A stretch of 25,579 nucleotides of DNA from an uncultured Desulfovibrio sp. (lineage in GTDB: Bacteria; Desulfobacterota; Desulfovibrionia; Desulfovibrionales; Desulfovibrionaceae), in assembly GCA_900555975.1 (NCBI GenBank), contig USNI01000001.1:1-25579 (forward strand). Direction: 5' to 3'. This document shows positions 9,357 through 17,134 of the stretch, in pieces (position 1 is the first letter of the stretch; each line of letters opens with the position of its first letter). The notes below the pieces were generated by a model, which did no database searches, had not been told where the DNA came from, and was given only the letters and a program-made list of their open reading frames with translations. The position numbers and the translations under genes were made by a program.

Positions 9357-10283
9357 ATGGAACAGCAGCACGGCATACTGGTACTGAACAAGCCCAAGGG
9401 ACTCAGCTCCGCGCAGACCATTGCGCGCATCAAGCGTCTCGGGCAGAAAAAAATAGGCCATGCAGGAACGCTCGATCCCATGGCCACGGGCGTGCTGCTC
9501 GTTCTGCTCGGCAACGCCACCAAGCTTTCCGGATATCTTCTGGAAGGCGGCGTGAAGACCTACGGCGGAACGCTGCGCCTCGGCGTGACCACCGACACCT
9601 GGGATGCCGAAGGTTCCATTGTTTCCGAAACGAAGCTGCAGGAAGAGGATCTTCTTCCCGGCTCCGTTCTTGAACAGGCCGCACGCCGTGAAGTGGCGGC
9701 CTGGCTGGATGTGACGGAACAGCCCGTTCCGCCCTATTCCGCCGCGAAGCACCAGGGTCAGCCTCTGTACAAGCTGGCCCGTGCCGGCATGGAAGTGCCG
9801 GCCAAGGTGAAAAGCATACATGTTTCGTACGCCGATGTTCAATGGGTGAACATGCCTGACGTACGATTCCGGGTAACGTGCAGTTCCGGCTCCTACATAC
9901 GGTCCCTGGCCCACAGCTTGGGGATTCGACTTGGGTGCGGAGCCATGCTCACGGAACTGACCCGGGAATACAGCCATCCGTTCGGACTGGATGTCGCCCA
10001 CACGCTGGACGAAATCCTTGCCGAGCCAGAGAGGCTGTCGGAATGGATCATGCCCATCAGCGCCGCCCTGCCAGACTGGAGGAACATCACCGTCGGCAAC
10101 GTGCAGGAGGCAAATCTGAAAAACGGCATACCCGTTCCTCATCAGCCGGAATTCGGAGACTTCCGATCCGGCGACCGCGCCGTCATTCTGGCAAGGGACG
10201 GTGCGCCTCTGGCTCTGGCAGAAGCCCGCATGGACAGGGATCGTCCTGTCTGGGCAGTGCTTCGGGGGCTTTTTACCCACTAA
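9357..10283 (+). CDS. truB: tRNA pseudouridine-55 synthase
   Basis: Converts U55 in the T-loop of tRNAs to pseudouridine and acts as a tRNA chaperone. 308 aa. The start at 9357 gives the family's typical beginning, GILVLNKPKGLSS. The catalytic motif GHAGTLDPMATGVL contains Asp40. Other conserved patterns are YGGTLRLGVTTDTWDAEG, PPYSAAKHQGQPLYKLAR and the SSGSYIRSLAHSLG segment, followed by a C-terminal part like the PUA-related tail. There is no Shine-Dalgarno at normal spacing; AAAGG lies 16 nt upstream. The rpsO gene follows after 33 nt, a common truB-rpsO-pnp arrangement that links tRNA modification, ribosome and RNA decay. Confidence 0.96.
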   Translation: MEQQHGILVLNKPKGLSSAQTIARIKRLGQKKIGHAGTLDPMATGVLLVLLGNATKLSGYLLEGGVKTYGGTLRLGVTTDTWDAEGSIVSETKLQEEDLLPGSVLEQAARREVAAWLDVTEQPVPPYSAAKHQGQPLYKLARAGMEVPAKVKSIHVSYADVQWVNMPDVRFRVTCSSGSYIRSLAHSLGIRLGCGAMLTELTREYSHPFGLDVAHTLDEILAEPERLSEWIMPISAALPDWRNITVGNVQEANLKNGIPVPHQPEFGDFRSGDRAVILARDGAPLALAEARMDRDRPVWAVLRGLFTH

Positions 10284-10284
10284 C

Positions 10285-10308
10285 CTCTGACGAAAGTCGG
10301 AGAGGAGG
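10285..10308 (+). promoter_or_regulatory. rpsO leader hairpin next to the ribosome binding site
   Basis: CTCTGAC (10285-10291) pairs with GTCGGAG (10296-10302) around a GAAA tetraloop, and the AGGAGG ribosome binding site (10303-10308) follows with no gap. One U-G pair sits beside a G-C pair in the stem. AGGAGG is 8 nt from the GTG at 10317 but 14 nt from the next ATG, so it decides the GTG start of rpsO. A role in S15 autoregulation is inference. Confidence 0.5.
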
Positions 10309-10316
10309 ATACCGCT

Positions 10317-10586
10317 GTGGCTATGGATTCCGCTCAGAAGCAGGCCGTCATCGCTCAGTTCGCCAAGCACGAAGGCGACACCGGCTCCGCTGAAGTTCAG
10401 ATCGCCCTTCTTACCGCCCGCATCAACGGCCTGGCCGACCACTTCAAGGCCAACAAGAAGGACTTCCACTCCCGTACCGGCCTGCTCAAGCTGGTCGGAC
10501 AGCGTCGCAAGATGCTGAACTACCTGAAGAAGACCGACATTCAGAGCTACCGCGCTCTGATCGAGAAGCTCGGTCTGCGCAAGTAG
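10317..10586 (+). CDS. rpsO: 30S ribosomal protein S15
   Basis: Primary 16S rRNA-binding protein that organises the central domain of the small subunit. 89 aa, the standard length. It begins at GTG (10317), two codons before an ATG, because the strong AGGAGG site is placed for the GTG. Family hallmarks are [19 protein letters not shown], the [19 protein letters not shown] helix and the basic [11 protein letters not shown] segment, ending in IEKLGLRK. Codons are strongly biased to C/G endings as in eno and pnp. It lies between truB and pnp. The hairpin in its leader and the one after its stop suggest control and processing of a shared transcript. Confidence 0.98.
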   Translation: MAMDSAQKQAVIAQFAKHEGDTGSAEVQIALLTARINGLADHFKANKKDFHSRTGLLKLVGQRRKMLNYLKKTDIQSYRALIEKLGLRK

Positions 10587-10607
10587 TCGGAAACGATCCG
10601 GAAACAA

Positions 10608-10635
10608 GGGGGAGCGGAAGGAATTCCGCTCCCCC
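10608..10635 (+). other. 12-bp intercistronic hairpin between rpsO and pnp
   Basis: GGGGGAGCGGAA (10608-10619) pairs perfectly with TTCCGCTCCCCC (10624-10635) around GGAA, a GNRA-type loop. No T-run follows, so it does not look like a simple terminator. In E. coli the rpsO-pnp spacer contains a terminator and a stem cut by RNase III that controls pnp. A similar processing role here is inference from position. Confidence 0.6.
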
Positions 10636-10647
10636 ATCCTGCAAGAA

Positions 10648-10662
10648 GGGGGCATCGCCCCT
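10648..10662 (+). other. Second small hairpin in the rpsO-pnp spacer
   Basis: GGGGGC (10648-10653) pairs with GCCCCT (10657-10662) around ATC, five Watson-Crick pairs plus one G-U. It stands 12 nt after the larger hairpin. Confidence 0.4.
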
Positions 10663-10727
10663 CAACCTCAACGCGAGGAAGGAGCATCCGCGAACAGAGG
10701 CGAAGGTTTCGTCTTTCTTCCCGGAGT

Positions 10728-10740
10728 CTCCTTCCAGGAG
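10728..10740 (+). promoter_or_regulatory. pnp ribosome binding site held in a hairpin
   Basis: CTCCT (10728-10732) can pair with AGGAG (10736-10740) around TCC. AGGAG is the pnp ribosome binding site, 7 nt before the ATG at 10748. Pairing would hide it from the ribosome. The stem is only five pairs, so it may be transient. Confidence 0.45.
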
Positions 10741-10747
10741 TAACCAT

Positions 10748-12982
10748 ATGGGTCTGCTCAACAGTACTCGTGTCTCCGCCACCGTAGGCGGCAAGGAAAT
10801 CATGCTGGAAACGGGCCGCGTGGCCCGTCAGGCCAACGGCGCCATCTGGATCCAGTGCGGCGGTACCGTGGCTCTCGTCACCGTCTGTGAAGCCCAGCTC
10901 GACACCCCGAAGGACTTCTTCCCTCTCACCGTGGAATATGCCGAACGCATGTACGCCGCCGGACGCATCCCCGGCAACTTCTTCCGTCGTGAAATCGGCC
11001 GTCCCAGCGATCACGAAACCCTTGTGGCCCGTCTCATCGACCGTCCCATCCGTCCGCTCTTTCCCAAGGGCTACGGCAATGAAGTACAGGTGCTTGCCAC
11101 CGTTATTTCCGCCGACGGCGAAAACGATCCCGACGTACTCTGCATCACCGCAGCTTCCGCCGCCACCTGCATCTCCAACATTCCCTTTGCCGGACCCGTG
11201 GCCGGCGCCCGTCTCGGCCGTGTGGACGGACAGTTCGTGCTGAATCCCACCACCGAGGAGCTCAAGCGCTCCGACATGGACATCGTGCTTGCCGCCTCAC
11301 GCGACGCCGTGGTCATGGTGGAAGGCGAAGCCAAGCTCGTCAAGGAACAGGATCTCATCGACGGCCTCAACTGGGCACACAAGGCCATTCAGCCGCTCAT
11401 CGAAGCACAGGAAGAACTCGTGAAGATGGCAGGGAAGCCCAAGACCGAATTCATTCCCAAGCAGGACGATCCCGAACTCTTCGCCTACGTGGAAGAACTC
11501 GCCATCAAGTCCGGCATGGAAGACGCCCTGCGCACGCCCGACAAGCTGCAGAGAAAGGATGCCCGCAAGGCCGTCAAGGACAAGGTGAAGGCTCTCATGG
11601 CCACCGACGAACGCTATGCCGACGATCCCGTTGCACAGGCCGCCATCGGCGAAGTGCTGGAACATCTGGAAAAGAAGCTCGTGCGTCAGAGAGTCATCAA
11701 CGAAGGCACCCGCATCGACAACCGCGACACCAAGACCGTGCGTCCCATTGAAATCGAGGCCTCCGTTCTTCCCCGTGCCCACGGTTCCGTCATCTTCGCA
11801 CGCGGCGAGACCAAGACCATTGCCGTCACCACGCTGGGCAGCTCTTCCGACGAACAGAAGGTCGACACCCTGAACGGCGACGAAAGCAAGCGCTTCATGC
11901 TGCACTACAACTTCCCGCCCTTCACCGTGGGCGAAGTGAAGTCCGTGCGCGTGTCCCGCCGCGAAATCGGTCACGGCCACCTCGCCGAACGCGCCCTCAA
12001 GGCCGTTCTGCCTTCCGCCGAAAGCTTCCCCTACACCATCCGCGTAGTGTCCGACACCGTGGAATCCAACGGTTCCTCCTCCATGGCCGCGGTATGCGGC
12101 GGCTGCCTCTCCCTCATGGATGCCGGCGTGCCGATCAGCGCTCCCGTGGCCGGCGTAGCCATGGGCCTCATCAAGGACGAAGACAACTACACCGTTCTGA
12201 CCGATATCCTCGGTGATGAAGACGCTCTCGGCGACATGGACTTCAAGATCGCCGGTACCGCCGAAGGCATCAGCGCCATCCAGATGGACATCAAGATCAA
12301 CGGTCTGCCCACCGAAGTCATGGCCCGCGCCATGGAACAGGCCCGCGTGGCCCGTCTGCACATTCTCGACGTCATGGCCAAGGCCATGCCCGCCGTCCGT
12401 GAACTCTCTCCCTACGCTCCCCAGCATGAGGAAGTGTTCGTGAATCCCGAGATCATCCGCATGATCATCGGCCCCGGAGGCAAGAACATCAAGGCCATCA
12501 CCACCGCCACCGGCGCGGCCATCGACATCGAGGACTCCGGCCGCATCACCATCTTCGCTCCCACGCAGAAATCCATGCAGGCCGCCAAGGAAATGGTGCT
12601 CTACTACGACCAGCATGCGGAACTCGGCAAGAACTACAATGCCAAGGTGAAGCGCATTCTGGAAATCGGCGCCATCGTGGAAATTCTGCCCAACCTCGAA
12701 GCTCTGGTGCACATCTCCCAGCTTGACACCAATCGTGTCGAAAAGACGGAAGATGTGGCTCATCTCGGCGAAGACATGGTGGTCAAGGTCATCGAGATCA
12801 ACGGCGACCGCATCCGTGCCAGCCGCAAGGCCGTGCTGCTGGAAGCGCAGGGCATCGAATGGAAGCCCGAGGATACCGCACGTCCTGCCAGGCGCGAGCG
12901 CAGCGAACGCAATGACGGCGAACGGCGCGAACGCCGCAGCGAACGCCGCGAGCGTCCCCGTCGCGAACACAAGGAAGACTGA
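10748..12982 (+). CDS. pnp: Polyribonucleotide nucleotidyltransferase (PNPase)
   Basis: Trimeric 3'-to-5' phosphorolytic exoribonuclease of mRNA decay that can also add tails. 744 aa. Two RNase PH cores are separated by an all-alpha domain; the second carries the catalytic acids Asp490 and Asp496 in GDEDALGDMDFK. The first core shows RPIRPLFPKGY. A KH domain follows (about 560-620, IIGPGGKNIKAI), then an S1 domain (about 626-700). The last 38 residues are an Arg/Glu-rich tail with RERSER and RRERR runs, longer and more repetitive than I expect for the family. The AGGAG site at 10736 fixes the start. The gene follows rpsO by 161 nt containing several hairpins. It converges with folD. Confidence 0.98.
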   Translation: MGLLNSTRVSATVGGKEIMLETGRVARQANGAIWIQCGGTVALVTVCEAQLDTPKDFFPLTVEYAERMYAAGRIPGNFFRREIGRPSDHETLVARLIDRPIRPLFPKGYGNEVQVLATVISADGENDPDVLCITAASAATCISNIPFAGPVAGARLGRVDGQFVLNPTTEELKRSDMDIVLAASRDAVVMVEGEAKLVKEQDLIDGLNWAHKAIQPLIEAQEELVKMAGKPKTEFIPKQDDPELFAYVEELAIKSGMEDALRTPDKLQRKDARKAVKDKVKALMATDERYADDPVAQAAIGEVLEHLEKKLVRQRVINEGTRIDNRDTKTVRPIEIEASVLPRAHGSVIFARGETKTIAVTTLGSSSDEQKVDTLNGDESKRFMLHYNFPPFTVGEVKSVRVSRREIGHGHLAERALKAVLPSAESFPYTIRVVSDTVESNGSSSMAAVCGGCLSLMDAGVPISAPVAGVAMGLIKDEDNYTVLTDILGDEDALGDMDFKIAGTAEGISAIQMDIKINGLPTEVMARAMEQARVARLHILDVMAKAMPAVRELSPYAPQHEEVFVNPEIIRMIIGPGGKNIKAITTATGAAIDIEDSGRITIFAPTQKSMQAAKEMVLYYDQHAELGKNYNAKVKRILEIGAIVEILPNLEALVHISQLDTNRVEKTEDVAHLGEDMVVKVIEINGDRIRASRKAVLLEAQGIEWKPEDTARPARRERSERNDGERRERRSERRERPRREHKED

Positions 12983-13022
12983 CGCTTTTAGGGGAACATC
13001 CGTTTCCCGCTTCTGAGCAACC

Positions 13023-13061
13023 ACGGAGCCGCCGTCCTGCAGCCAGGGACGTCAGCTCCGT
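13023..13061 (+). other. Long imperfect hairpin downstream of pnp
   Basis: ACGGAGC (13023-13029) pairs with GCTCCGT (13055-13061). Inside a 3x3 internal loop, CGTCC (13033-13037) pairs with GGACG (13047-13051), closing a 9-nt loop. There are 12 pairs in all and no T-run. It is the first element of a structured 3' region between pnp and the terminator. Confidence 0.45.
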
Positions 13062-13084
13062 CCGCATATGGATACAGACGGATA

Positions 13085-13106
13085 CGACACCGCCCCCCCC
13101 GTGTCG
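13085..13106 (+). other. Hairpin with a C8 loop downstream of pnp
   Basis: CGACAC (13085-13090) pairs with GTGTCG (13101-13106) around a 10-nt loop of C, G and eight Cs. On the plus-strand RNA the loop is almost pure C, able to touch purine-rich ribosome binding sites; this is inference. Confidence 0.4.
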
Positions 13107-13175
13107 CATGAGCTTCCCTCCCGTGTTGCCCCTTCCGCGGCATGTCGAACCGCCTGTCCGCCTGCAATCGTCAAA

Positions 13176-13218
13176 AGGAAAAGCCCCGCACCCTGTTATC
13201 GGGTGCGGGGCTTTTCCT
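13176..13218. terminator. Bidirectional terminator between pnp and folD
   Basis: An 18-bp perfect stem, AGGAAAAGCCCCGCACCC (13176-13193) with GGGTGCGGGGCTTTTCCT (13201-13218), closes on TGTTATC. It lies 18 nt beyond the folD stop and about 190 nt beyond the pnp stop. T-rich bases inside or just after the stem are available in both directions (CTTTTCC on plus, CCTTTTGA on minus), which fits two converging genes sharing it. Confidence 0.88.
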
Positions 13219-13236
13219 GTACAGTTTTCGCCGCCT

Positions 13237-14112
13237 TTAAGCGGAAACTTCATCCCTGTCGGTCAGCAGCTTTCTTCTCCATGCCCTGGTCGTATTGACG
13301 AGCAGCTGAGAGATGGTCATGGGACCAATGCCACCGGGCACGGGCGTGATGGCGGAAGCCAGAGGCGCGACGCGTTCATAATCCACATCGCCGCAGAGCC
13401 TGCCATCCTCCCCCCGGTTGATGCCGACGTCTATGATGACGGCTCCGGGCCTGACCATGTCGGCCGTGACGAAACGGGGGCTGCCGAGTGCCGCGACGAT
13501 GATGTCCGCCTCACGACAGACGGAGGCCAGATCGGGAGTACGGGAATGACACATGGTCACGGTGGCGTTGTAATCGCGGCTGCCGAGCATGAGCGCCACG
13601 GGACGCCCCACCAGATTGCTGCGACCTATGACCACGGCCTTCTTCCCGACGGTGGAAATATGATAGTGATCCAGCAGCGCCAGGATGCCTGCCGGCGTAC
13701 AGGGCCGAAGTCCGGGCACATTCATGGCCACACGGCCCTGGTTGACGGCCGTCAGACCATCCACGTCCTTTTCCGGGCTGATGGCCTCTATGCAGGGACG
13801 GGCATCCAGGCCCTCAGGCAGCGGCAGCTGCAGCAGAATGCCGTCTATGGCCGGATCCGCGTTGAGACCGGCAATGAGGTTCTCAAGCTCCCGCTGGGTG
13901 ATGGAGGCCGGCCGGCGGCAGGAAATCGTATCGATGCCCGCATCGGCACAGGCTTTTTCCTTGTTGCGGACATAGACCTGCGAGGCGGGATCATCGCCCA
14001 CGAGAATGACCGCAAGACAGGGCGCGCGTCCAGCTCTTTCCCTGTCCTTTTCTATTTCCTCACGCAGTGCGGCGCGTATGGACGCCGCAGTGGCCTTTCC
14101 ATCGAGAATCAT
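13237..14112 (-). CDS. folD: Bifunctional methylenetetrahydrofolate dehydrogenase / cyclohydrolase
   Basis: Interconverts 5,10-methylene-, 5,10-methenyl- and 10-formyl-tetrahydrofolate using NADP, supplying one-carbon units for purines and formyl-Met-tRNA. 291 aa. Conserved parts are YVRNKEKAC with the catalytic Lys51, QLPLPEGLD, the KDVDGLTAVNQGR loop, PCTPAGILALL, the cofactor-binding GRSNLVGRPVALML, VIIDVGINR and the C-terminal PVPGGIGPMTISQLL. A strong AGGAGG site precedes the ATG by 7 nt. It lies 38 nt after ftsK on the same strand, so co-transcription is likely, and ends at the bidirectional terminator. Confidence 0.98.
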   Translation of the reverse strand: MILDGKATAASIRAALREEIEKDRERAGRAPCLAVILVGDDPASQVYVRNKEKACADAGIDTISCRRPASITQRELENLIAGLNADPAIDGILLQLPLPEGLDARPCIEAISPEKDVDGLTAVNQGRVAMNVPGLRPCTPAGILALLDHYHISTVGKKAVVIGRSNLVGRPVALMLGSRDYNATVTMCHSRTPDLASVCREADIIVAALGSPRFVTADMVRPGAVIIDVGINRGEDGRLCGDVDYERVAPLASAITPVPGGIGPMTISQLLVNTTRAWRRKLLTDRDEVSA

Positions 14113-14150
14113 GGCAGTCCCTCCTTTTCCGGCCGGGCCGGACGCATGGG

Positions 14151-17024
14151 TTAGCGGTGAACGACGCTGCGCGGACGCGTTCCGTCGGCCTGACTGAGCA
14201 GACCGTCCTTTTCCATCTGCTCCACGAAGCGGGCCGCACGGTTGAAACCTATGCGGAAACGCCGCTGAAGCAGAGAAATGGAGACCTTGCCGTTGTCCAG
14301 AACAAACTGAACGGCTTCGGCATAAATGGGATCGTCCACAATGTCGTTGCCCCGGGATGCGGGCTGACCGAAATCCTCGGAGGCGTCGTCGGCATCGTCA
14401 TTGCCGAATTCCGCAAAATCAATCTTGTAGTTCGGCGGCTGCTGCTGCTTCCAGTATTCCACCACGGCGGACACTTCCTCATCACTGACGAAGGCGCCGT
14501 GCAGACGCTGAATCATGCCGCCGTTGGGCTTGAACAGCATATCGCCCATGCCGAGCAGTTTTTCCGCACCGGCTCCGTCCAGAATGGTTCGCGAATCCTG
14601 ACTGCTGGTCACCTTGAAGGCAATGCGGCACGGAAAATTCGCCTTGATGATGCCCGTCACCACATCCACGCTGGGCCGCTGCGTGGCTATGATGAGATGA
14701 ATGCCCGCGGCTCGCGCGAGCTGCGCCAGACGGACAATGCTGCCCTCGACCTCCTTTCGCTTGACCATCATGAGATCGGCAAGCTCATCCACGATGATGA
14801 CAAGGAAGGGCATGTTGGAAAGATCTTCCGGCTCTCCCGTCTCCGAATCCACAGGAACGGCGCCGCCGGCTTCAACTTCGGCACGCAGACGCGCCTGCCT
14901 GTCGTTGTATCCGGTGATGTTGCGTACCTTGACCTTGGAAAAAAGAGAAAGTCGCCGGTTCATCTCGTCGATGGCCCAGAGCAGCGCGTTCTTGGTCAGA
15001 TCCATGTCCGTGACCACGGGATGCACAAGATGCGGCAGATCCGCATACATGGAAAGTTCCACACGCTTGGGGTCCACCAGAATCAGCTGCACCTCATCCG
15101 GACGGGCGCGGTACAGCAGACTGAGAATGATGGCATTCAGACAGACGCTCTTGCCCGCACCGGTGGCGCCGGCCACCAGAAGATGCGGCATCTTGGCAAG
15201 ATCGGCGGACACGGGCCGGCCTCCGGTATCCTTGCCCAGCGCCACGGTAAGCAGCGACTTTGCCTGACGGAAATTCTCGTTCTCCACGATCTCCCGAAAA
15301 TGCACGGTGGACCTTTTTTCATTGGGAACTTCCACACCGACGGTATCGGTTCCCGGCACGGGAGCCTGCATGCGTACGGATACGGCCTTGAGGGACATGG
15401 CCAGATCATTGGCAAGGTTGGTGATGCGGGTTGCCTTAACGCCGGGAGCGGGACGAACCTCGAACATGGTGACCACAGGTCCGGGGGTGATGCGGGCCAG
15501 CGTGGCGTGCACGTTGAAATTCTTGAGACAGGTGATGAGCGCATTTCCCTGTCGGGCAAGCGTGATCTCATCGGGTCTGCTGGCGAGGTCCTCTTCGGGA
15601 AGGGGAGAAAGAAGATCCAGAGGAGGAAGGGTCAGCTCACGACGCTTCGGAAGAACAGGTGCCGGCACCGGGGGAACGGCCGCCTCCAGTTCCTTCTGCA
15701 TGGCCATGGCACCGGCTACAGCTGTCGTCACAGAGGCATAGGACTCATCCTTTACCTCCGAAAGCGAAGAAGTACCGGCAAGGGAAGCGGTGGGAGAAGA
15801 GGAACCGGTGGAAAACGACGAGGAAGAAGAAGCCGGAAACGCAGGTTCGGAACCATGTACCGGCTCCGGGGCTGCGCGTTTCTCCTCAGTCGAAGACGAG
15901 ACCACGACGGCAGGAAAATCTTCCGAGGGAGAAGACGCTGAGGAGGCGGAAAGCGCCGCCAGGGCTGACGGAGGCAGCTCGTCCTTGTCTTCAGCTGGTT
16001 CCGCATTCCCGGTCATCATCGCTTTTTCCACGGAGACAGGCTCCGCGGAACCGCCGGTCGGGGGCATCTCCACGGGATCGTCGAGTTCGAGTATGAATTC
16101 CGCCTCCTGCGGAGCATCGGGTTCGTTCTTCGAAACGTTATCAGAATGGACTTCCGGTACGTTTTCCTGAGGTACGGATACCCGGACGACCGGTGCGGAA
16201 TCGTGCTTCCCCCGCTCTTCCGGCCGTTCCACCAGACGAAGGAGATCACTGAGATTCTCCTCTCTTATGCCGGAAGAGCCTCCTTCCTGCACCGGCTCAT
16301 CCGTATGGATGTCGAGCATGGACGCTTCCGGCGCCTCCTCCCCCCTTCCACCCGTAACGATGTCGAGCACGGGCCGGGGACGCGGAGAATCTCCGCCCTT
16401 TTTCCTCAGACGTCCGAACGCGTCCGGCAGATGCCGCAGCGCGTCCGGCATACGCGGCACGGGCAGATCGAGCGTCGTACCGAACGAGGGTATCTTTCTG
16501 ATGATCCAGGACACAAACGCCGCAATGAGCGTCAACCACGAAATGCTGAAGGAAAGCTCCATGGCGATGAGAAAGACGAAGAGCCACAGGAGCAGAGAGC
16601 CTGAAGGACTGAAAAATATCAGCGAGAAGGCGGAAAGCCACTGTCCGGCAAGTCCGCCTCCATGAATGCCGTGCATGCCAAGGTCGAAGGATGATGCCGT
16701 CACGAGCACGCAGGCGAAGAGCATAATGTATCCGATCCAGCGATACCACTTGAGTACCAGCCATCGGGAAACGAGTCCTGCCCCTACGGAAAGAAAAAAG
16801 ATCACCCACAGAAAGGATCCGAGACCGAAGCTATCCACCAGAAAGCCCGCAAGATAGGCTCCAAAGAGTCCTGCAGCGTTCTGGACGGAGGAGGCATCCA
16901 TGCTGACGGCCTGATTGAAGGTGGGATCGCCGGCATGATAGCTCCAGAGACTGAGCAGCATGAGCAGACCGCAGAAAAGAAAAAGCAGTCCGAGCAGTTC
17001 GCGTACCAGTCTGTGTCCGTACAT
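14151..17024 (-). CDS. ftsK: DNA translocase FtsK
   Basis: Septal membrane protein that pumps DNA toward dif and activates XerC/XerD during division. 957 aa from the ATG at 17024, chosen because AAGGGG lies 6 nt upstream. An alternative ATG at 17069 adds 15 residues, but its purine run sits only 2 nt from the codon. Residues 1 to about 175 hold four or five membrane segments. A long acidic, Ser/Ala/Pro-rich linker (about 185-480) follows. Then come the alpha and beta motor domains with Walker A GATGAGKS (Lys625) and Walker B FLVIIVDELADLMM. The last 65 residues form the gamma winged helix (VSISLLQRRFRIGFNRAARFVEQME) that reads KOPS sites. No promoter is visible between it and the efp terminator. 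folD follows downstream. Confidence 0.97.
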   Translation of the reverse strand: MYGHRLVRELLGLLFLFCGLLMLLSLWSYHAGDPTFNQAVSMDASSVQNAAGLFGAYLAGFLVDSFGLGSFLWVIFFLSVGAGLVSRWLVLKWYRWIGYIMLFACVLVTASSFDLGMHGIHGGGLAGQWLSAFSLIFFSPSGSLLLWLFVFLIAMELSFSISWLTLIAAFVSWIIRKIPSFGTTLDLPVPRMPDALRHLPDAFGRLRKKGGDSPRPRPVLDIVTGGRGEEAPEASMLDIHTDEPVQEGGSSGIREENLSDLLRLVERPEERGKHDSAPVVRVSVPQENVPEVHSDNVSKNEPDAPQEAEFILELDDPVEMPPTGGSAEPVSVEKAMMTGNAEPAEDKDELPPSALAALSASSASSPSEDFPAVVVSSSTEEKRAAPEPVHGSEPAFPASSSSSFSTGSSSPTASLAGTSSLSEVKDESYASVTTAVAGAMAMQKELEAAVPPVPAPVLPKRRELTLPPLDLLSPLPEEDLASRPDEITLARQGNALITCLKNFNVHATLARITPGPVVTMFEVRPAPGVKATRITNLANDLAMSLKAVSVRMQAPVPGTDTVGVEVPNEKRSTVHFREIVENENFRQAKSLLTVALGKDTGGRPVSADLAKMPHLLVAGATGAGKSVCLNAIILSLLYRARPDEVQLILVDPKRVELSMYADLPHLVHPVVTDMDLTKNALLWAIDEMNRRLSLFSKVKVRNITGYNDRQARLRAEVEAGGAVPVDSETGEPEDLSNMPFLVIIVDELADLMMVKRKEVEGSIVRLAQLARAAGIHLIIATQRPSVDVVTGIIKANFPCRIAFKVTSSQDSRTILDGAGAEKLLGMGDMLFKPNGGMIQRLHGAFVSDEEVSAVVEYWKQQQPPNYKIDFAEFGNDDADDASEDFGQPASRGNDIVDDPIYAEAVQFVLDNGKVSISLLQRRFRIGFNRAARFVEQMEKDGLLSQADGTRPRSVVHR

Positions 17025-17082
17025 GATGATCCCCTTCTGCACGCAATGTGCCGCTTCGGAAACGGGCATGACCCCTTTTCCG

Positions 17083-17134
17083 AAAAAAAACGAAAGCGCT
17101 GCCGGAAGGGCGCGAAGCGTCCTGCCGGCAGCGC
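17083..17134 (-). terminator. Rho-independent terminator of efp
   Basis: On the minus strand a 10-bp stem (17096-17105 with 17125-17134, GCGCTGCCGG/CCGGCAGCGC), one mismatch, and a further 7-bp stem (17107-17113 with 17117-17123, one G-U pair) close on a 3-nt loop. A T-rich tail TTTCGTTTTTTTT (17083-17095) follows. It lies 18 nt after the efp stop. Confidence 0.92.

Noticed and set aside
9174..10655. A 493-codon minus-strand reading frame opposite truB and rpsO.
   Set aside because: It covers two certain genes and their regulatory leader, and shows no domain pattern.
11297..13024. A 575-codon minus-strand reading frame opposite pnp; likewise 7054-8466 opposite eno.
   Set aside because: Both are Gly/His/Val-rich shadows of highly expressed genes with strong codon bias; no start context or family is seen.
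13108..14154. A 348-codon plus-strand reading frame beginning between pnp and folD.
   Set aside because: It runs through the bidirectional terminator and then antisense to folD; not a credible gene.
14067..15941. A 624-codon plus-strand reading frame opposite ftsK and part of folD.
   Set aside because: FtsK motor and gamma domains are read without interruption on the other strand; the frame has low-complexity composition and no family match.
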